64,000 nt of DNA from JAXLVB01 sp046329195 (lineage in GTDB: Bacteria > Bacteroidota > Bacteroidia > Cytophagales > Spirosomataceae). Position 1 is the first letter of the stretch; each line of letters starts with the position of its first letter. The position numbers and the translations under genes were made by a program. The notes below the pieces were generated by a model. It was not told the DNA's origin, searched no databases, and saw only the letters and a program-made list of their open reading frames with translations. The stretch lies in NCBI GenBank assembly GCA_046329195.1, contig JAXLVB010000002.1, forward strand, positions 930,001-994,000. Reading direction: 5' to 3'. Below, piece by piece: positions 61,387-64,000 of this stretch.

Positions 61387-62652
61387 TTAGGTCTTCAACT
61401 TCTTCTTTTTGGCGGCAGGAAACAAAATATTATTCAAAATCAACCGATAACCTGCCGAATTGGGGTGCAAATTCAAATCCGTCGGCTCCTCCCCTACTTC
61501 GTGACGATAATCTTCAGGGTCATGGCCGCCATAGAATGTCCAAAACCCTTTAGCGATAGTACCATGAACATAACGAGCTTCGTTCAATGAACGATTCTCA
61601 CCCATAATGATGACCTCAGGCTTTAAAAATTGTTTTTTAAACGCTGTGGTTTGCCCCATAAAACCCTTTATTGTGTTCGTATGGTTCTGGGTCAGCATAG
61701 TAGGAATTGGATCCCACTTCGCCGAAAAAGTAAATAGAGAGAAATAATCGTTTGATTCCATCACCTGTCGTTCCTCTGGCTGATGGTCCACCGTAGAGAA
61801 TTCGACAGGTTGAAATGGATGAGTAAACACTTGAAAATTTTGAAAGGCTAACGTATTATCAAAGTCCAATTTTTGATTGGCATTAGGGTCAGCTGGATCG
61901 CCATCATACACCGACTCTACAATATCCGTATTTTCAGAGGCCAAGGCTACGTCAAAGGTATCTGTAGCATTACACATTGCAAACATATAGCCTCCTCCAG
62001 CACAAAATTCTCTTATTTTTTTAGCCACTGAAAGCTTCATTTGAGAAATTTTATCGTATCCAAATTTTCGAGCAATACGTTCATCTTCACGTTTTTGATG
62101 AACATACCAAGGTTGGTCTCTAAAGCCAAAAAACTTCCCCATTTGTCCAGTAAAGTCCTCATGATGAAGGTGTAACCAATCGTATGTCGCTAATTTCCCC
62201 TCAAGTACTTCGTCATCATATACCACATCGTAAGGGATTTCGGCATATGTCAACACCAACGTCACAGCATCATCCCACGGGTTTTTAGTTTTTGGTGAAT
62301 ATACCGCCACCTTTGGTGGCTTTTGTAGTTTCACCACATCCATATTAACATCGGGGCTTGTCAACTCAGCTCGGATCGCCGCTGCTTGGCCATCTGAAAT
62401 AACCTCGTAGCTAACCCCTCTGATAATAAGCTCATTTTCAAACTTTTGAGAATGTACAAACATAAATGCTCCACCACGATAATTGAGCAACCATTCTACT
62501 TCAGTTTCATAATTTTTAAGTACCCAATACGCAATTCCGTATGACTTTAAATGGTTTTTTTGCGAATCATCCATCGGAATCAACAAGTGCGAAGCCCGAA
62601 GAGGAGCAGCAATCAGGAGAAAAATGATAAGCGGAAAAATGAGCCGTTTCAT
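61387..62652 (-). CDS. Secreted protein commonly labelled asparagine synthetase B in Bacteroidota; function uncertain
   Basis: I start at the ATG complementary to 62650-62652 (421 residues). This gives a signal peptide (MKRLIFPLIIFLLIAAPLRA). The frame extends 72 codons further upstream, over the start of the divergent permease gene, and that part is not plausible as protein. The mature protein has SHLLIPMDDSQKNHLKSYGIAYW, DVVKLQKPPKVAVYSPK, DDAVTLVLTYAEIPYDVVYDDEVL, REFCAGGGYMFAMCNATDTFDVAL, FWTFYGGHDPEDYRHEVGE and NPNSAGYRLILNN-like segments. No asparagine-synthetase motifs (Cys1 glutaminase, PP-loop) are visible, so that label is likely wrong. It resembles glutamine-amidotransferase-like Rossmann folds. 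Role unknown. Confidence 0.7.
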   Translation of the reverse strand: MKRLIFPLIIFLLIAAPLRASHLLIPMDDSQKNHLKSYGIAYWVLKNYETEVEWLLNYRGGAFMFVHSQKFENELIIRGVSYEVISDGQAAAIRAELTSPDVNMDVVKLQKPPKVAVYSPKTKNPWDDAVTLVLTYAEIPYDVVYDDEVLEGKLATYDWLHLHHEDFTGQMGKFFGFRDQPWYVHQKREDERIARKFGYDKISQMKLSVAKKIREFCAGGGYMFAMCNATDTFDVALASENTDIVESVYDGDPADPNANQKLDFDNTLAFQNFQVFTHPFQPVEFSTVDHQPEERQVMESNDYFSLFTFSAKWDPIPTMLTQNHTNTIKGFMGQTTAFKKQFLKPEVIIMGENRSLNEARYVHGTIAKGFWTFYGGHDPEDYRHEVGEEPTDLNLHPNSAGYRLILNNILFPAAKKKKLKT

Positions 62653-62734
62653 CGGTTTGAGAAATTGAAATGGAATCTGGTACTTTGTAACAACGAAAGT
62701 AAAGCAAAAATAGTGCAAACTTAACGCACAAGCC

Positions 62735-63973
62735 ATGAACTGGATTGAAAATGTAAAAGAAGGGCTTCGATCTATACAAGCCAACATGCTCCGAACGGTC
62801 TTAACAGCCCTAATCATTGCTATTGGGATTACCTCATTAGTTGGTATTCTTACCGCCATTGATGGCATTCAAAGTTCTGTTGACAATAGCTTTGCAGCTT
62901 TAGGTGCTAATTCATTTGATATTCGTAACCCACAAATTTTCCGCCGTCGTTCGGGGGGCATGATGGAACGCAAGTTTCCGCCCATTGAATTTAGAGAGGC
63001 TGTTGCCTACAAAAATCAATTTGGTAAAAACGCAACCGTTTCTATTTCGACTTCGGTATCAGGGATAGCTCAAATCAAGTTTGAATCAAAAAAAACCAAT
63101 CCTAATGTATTGATAAAAGGCGGCGATGAAAACTACCTTGCTATCAAAGGATACAAAATTGCTCAAGGGCGTAATTTTTCAAACAACGACCTTGAACTAG
63201 CTACGAATGTTGCCATTTTAGGCCAAGAAGTAATCACTTCTTTATTTGAATCTAATCAAAATCCCATCGGCAAAGAAATCAGTATTTTAGGGCAACGTTT
63301 CCAAGTAATCGGAATCCTCGACAAAAAGGGCAGCATGGGCGGTGGAGGAGATGACCGCATTATTGTCATCCCACTCGAAACTGGCCGTCGGATGGCCGCC
63401 AATCGTACTTTATCATTTGATATTACGACCTCCTCTCCCCAAATTACTGATTTGGATATGACAATGGGAGAAGCCAGAGGCACCTTTCGTCTCATCCGAG
63501 GCGACGCCCTTGGCAACCCTGACTCTTTCGATATGGAACGTTCTGACTCTTTTGCCAAAAATTTTGAAGATATTACAGGCTATCTACGTGTTGGAGGTTT
63601 TGGTATTGGCTTTATTACATTACTCGGGGCTGCCATTGCTTTAATGAATATAATGATGGTATCAGTAACCGAACGTACTCGTGAAATTGGAATCCGCAAA
63701 TCACTCGGTGCTACCCCAAGCCGAATCAGAGAACAGTTCTTAATTGAAGCCATCGTCATTTGTGTAATTGGTGGGTTTGGCGGATTAGTCCTCGGCATTG
63801 CCGTCGGGAACTTAATTTCCAGTGTAATTTCATCAAGCAGCAGTTTTATTGTTCCTTGGTTGTGGATGTCTGTCGGAATCGCAATTAGTATCGTAGTAGG
63901 CATACTATCAGGCTATTACCCTGCCTTTAAAGCCTCCAAACTTGACCCAATCGAATCATTGCGGTACGAATAA
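62735..63973 (+). CDS. MacB/FtsX-type ABC transporter permease
   Basis: This 412-residue inner-membrane permease has an N-terminal helix (MLRTVLTALIIAIGITSLVGILTAI), a periplasmic MacB-core domain (about 45-265: GANSFDIRNPQIF, NVLIKGGDENYLAI, GQRFQVIGILDKKG) and three C-terminal helices. The FtsX signature is near TREIGIRKSLGATPSRIREQFLIEA. The ending YYPAFKASKLDPIESLRYE is standard. MacB-type exporters move lipoproteins, peptides or toxins with an ATPase partner and mechanotransmission. No ATPase gene is visible in the window. It could lie to the right, because the window ends 27 bp after this gene. Confidence 0.9.
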   Translation: MNWIENVKEGLRSIQANMLRTVLTALIIAIGITSLVGILTAIDGIQSSVDNSFAALGANSFDIRNPQIFRRRSGGMMERKFPPIEFREAVAYKNQFGKNATVSISTSVSGIAQIKFESKKTNPNVLIKGGDENYLAIKGYKIAQGRNFSNNDLELATNVAILGQEVITSLFESNQNPIGKEISILGQRFQVIGILDKKGSMGGGGDDRIIVIPLETGRRMAANRTLSFDITTSSPQITDLDMTMGEARGTFRLIRGDALGNPDSFDMERSDSFAKNFEDITGYLRVGGFGIGFITLLGAAIALMNIMMVSVTERTREIGIRKSLGATPSRIREQFLIEAIVICVIGGFGGLVLGIAVGNLISSVISSSSSFIVPWLWMSVGIAISIVVGILSGYYPAFKASKLDPIESLRYE

Positions 63974-64000
63974 TTAAATTTTTTTCCGATTTCATTTGTA

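Noticed and set aside
61387..62652. True asparagine synthetase B
   Set aside because: The product is exported and lacks the glutaminase Cys1 start and the ATP PP-loop.
62653..62868. Extended N-terminus of the 61387 gene
   Set aside because: The extension overlaps the start of the permease gene and has no plausible protein features.

Overview
The window reads as chromosomal DNA of a Bacteroidota member, most likely a Cytophagales (Spirosomataceae-like) bacterium. The evidence is a SusC/SusD pair, a periplasm-type hybrid two-component regulator, planctomycete-style DUF1553 and DUF1501 proteins, many Bacteroidota-type signal peptides and lipoproteins, AT-rich intergenic DNA, and one close match to the Bacteroidota promoter form TTG-N19-TAnnTTTG. 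The genus is not determinable by eye. No rRNA, tRNA, CRISPR array or intact insertion sequence was seen.

Layout. 1-231 is the 5' part of an RraA-like gene cut by the window edge. 477-5158 is susC-susD on the minus strand. 5328-12569 (plus strand) holds an AraC regulator, a gluconokinase, a small secreted protein, a cupin-cupin-SMP-30 lactonase fusion, an unassigned beta-sandwich protein and a GH43 arabinanase-like enzyme. 12768-37773 (minus strand) is a run of 18 genes that looks like one long transcription unit: GH43, a PPOX flavoprotein, GH29, GH43, GH39, a CE6 esterase, two further alpha/beta hydrolases, five proteins carrying six CE1 esterase domains, a small secreted protein, GH30, GH127, a PQQ dehydrogenase with an inserted cytochrome c, and a double-cupin protein. 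38390-40263 carries DinB, DUF1801 and SDR genes. 40363-43266 is a hybrid two-component regulator. 43459-54516 holds a VPS10/sortilin-like protein and a PSD1/DUF1553 plus DUF1501 pair that is interrupted by two OmpA-related lipoproteins and a membrane protein. 54732-57253 is a GH9 enzyme with an overlapping, out-of-frame polysaccharide deacetylase. 57498-58481 is an AbiH-type phage-defence gene. 58705-63973 holds an M14 peptidase, a secreted protein usually labelled asparagine synthetase B, and a MacB/FtsX-type permease.

How it fits together. The left 38 kb looks like a polysaccharide utilisation locus for decorated arabinoxylan or a related hemicellulose. SusCD imports oligosaccharides. GH30, GH43, GH39, GH127 and GH29 cut backbone and side chains, and about nine esterase domains remove acyl groups. 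A PQQ dehydrogenase, cupin proteins, an SMP-30 lactonase and a gluconokinase add a plausible extracytoplasmic sugar-oxidation (aldonate) branch. A shared 17-bp palindromic operator lies just downstream of the predicted -7 boxes of susC and of the long operon, and a second, 39-bp palindromic copy lies near the start of the operon's first gene. This suggests one repressor, possibly acting by looping, whose gene is not obvious in the window.

Most striking observations: (i) a dnaX-like A-AAA-AAG slippery site at the GH9/deacetylase junction, which would give an 840-residue fusion after a -1 shift; (ii) the three-site operator set with the 39-bp palindrome; (iii) the diversified CE1 esterase array; (iv) the cupin-cupin-lactonase fusion and oxidation module.
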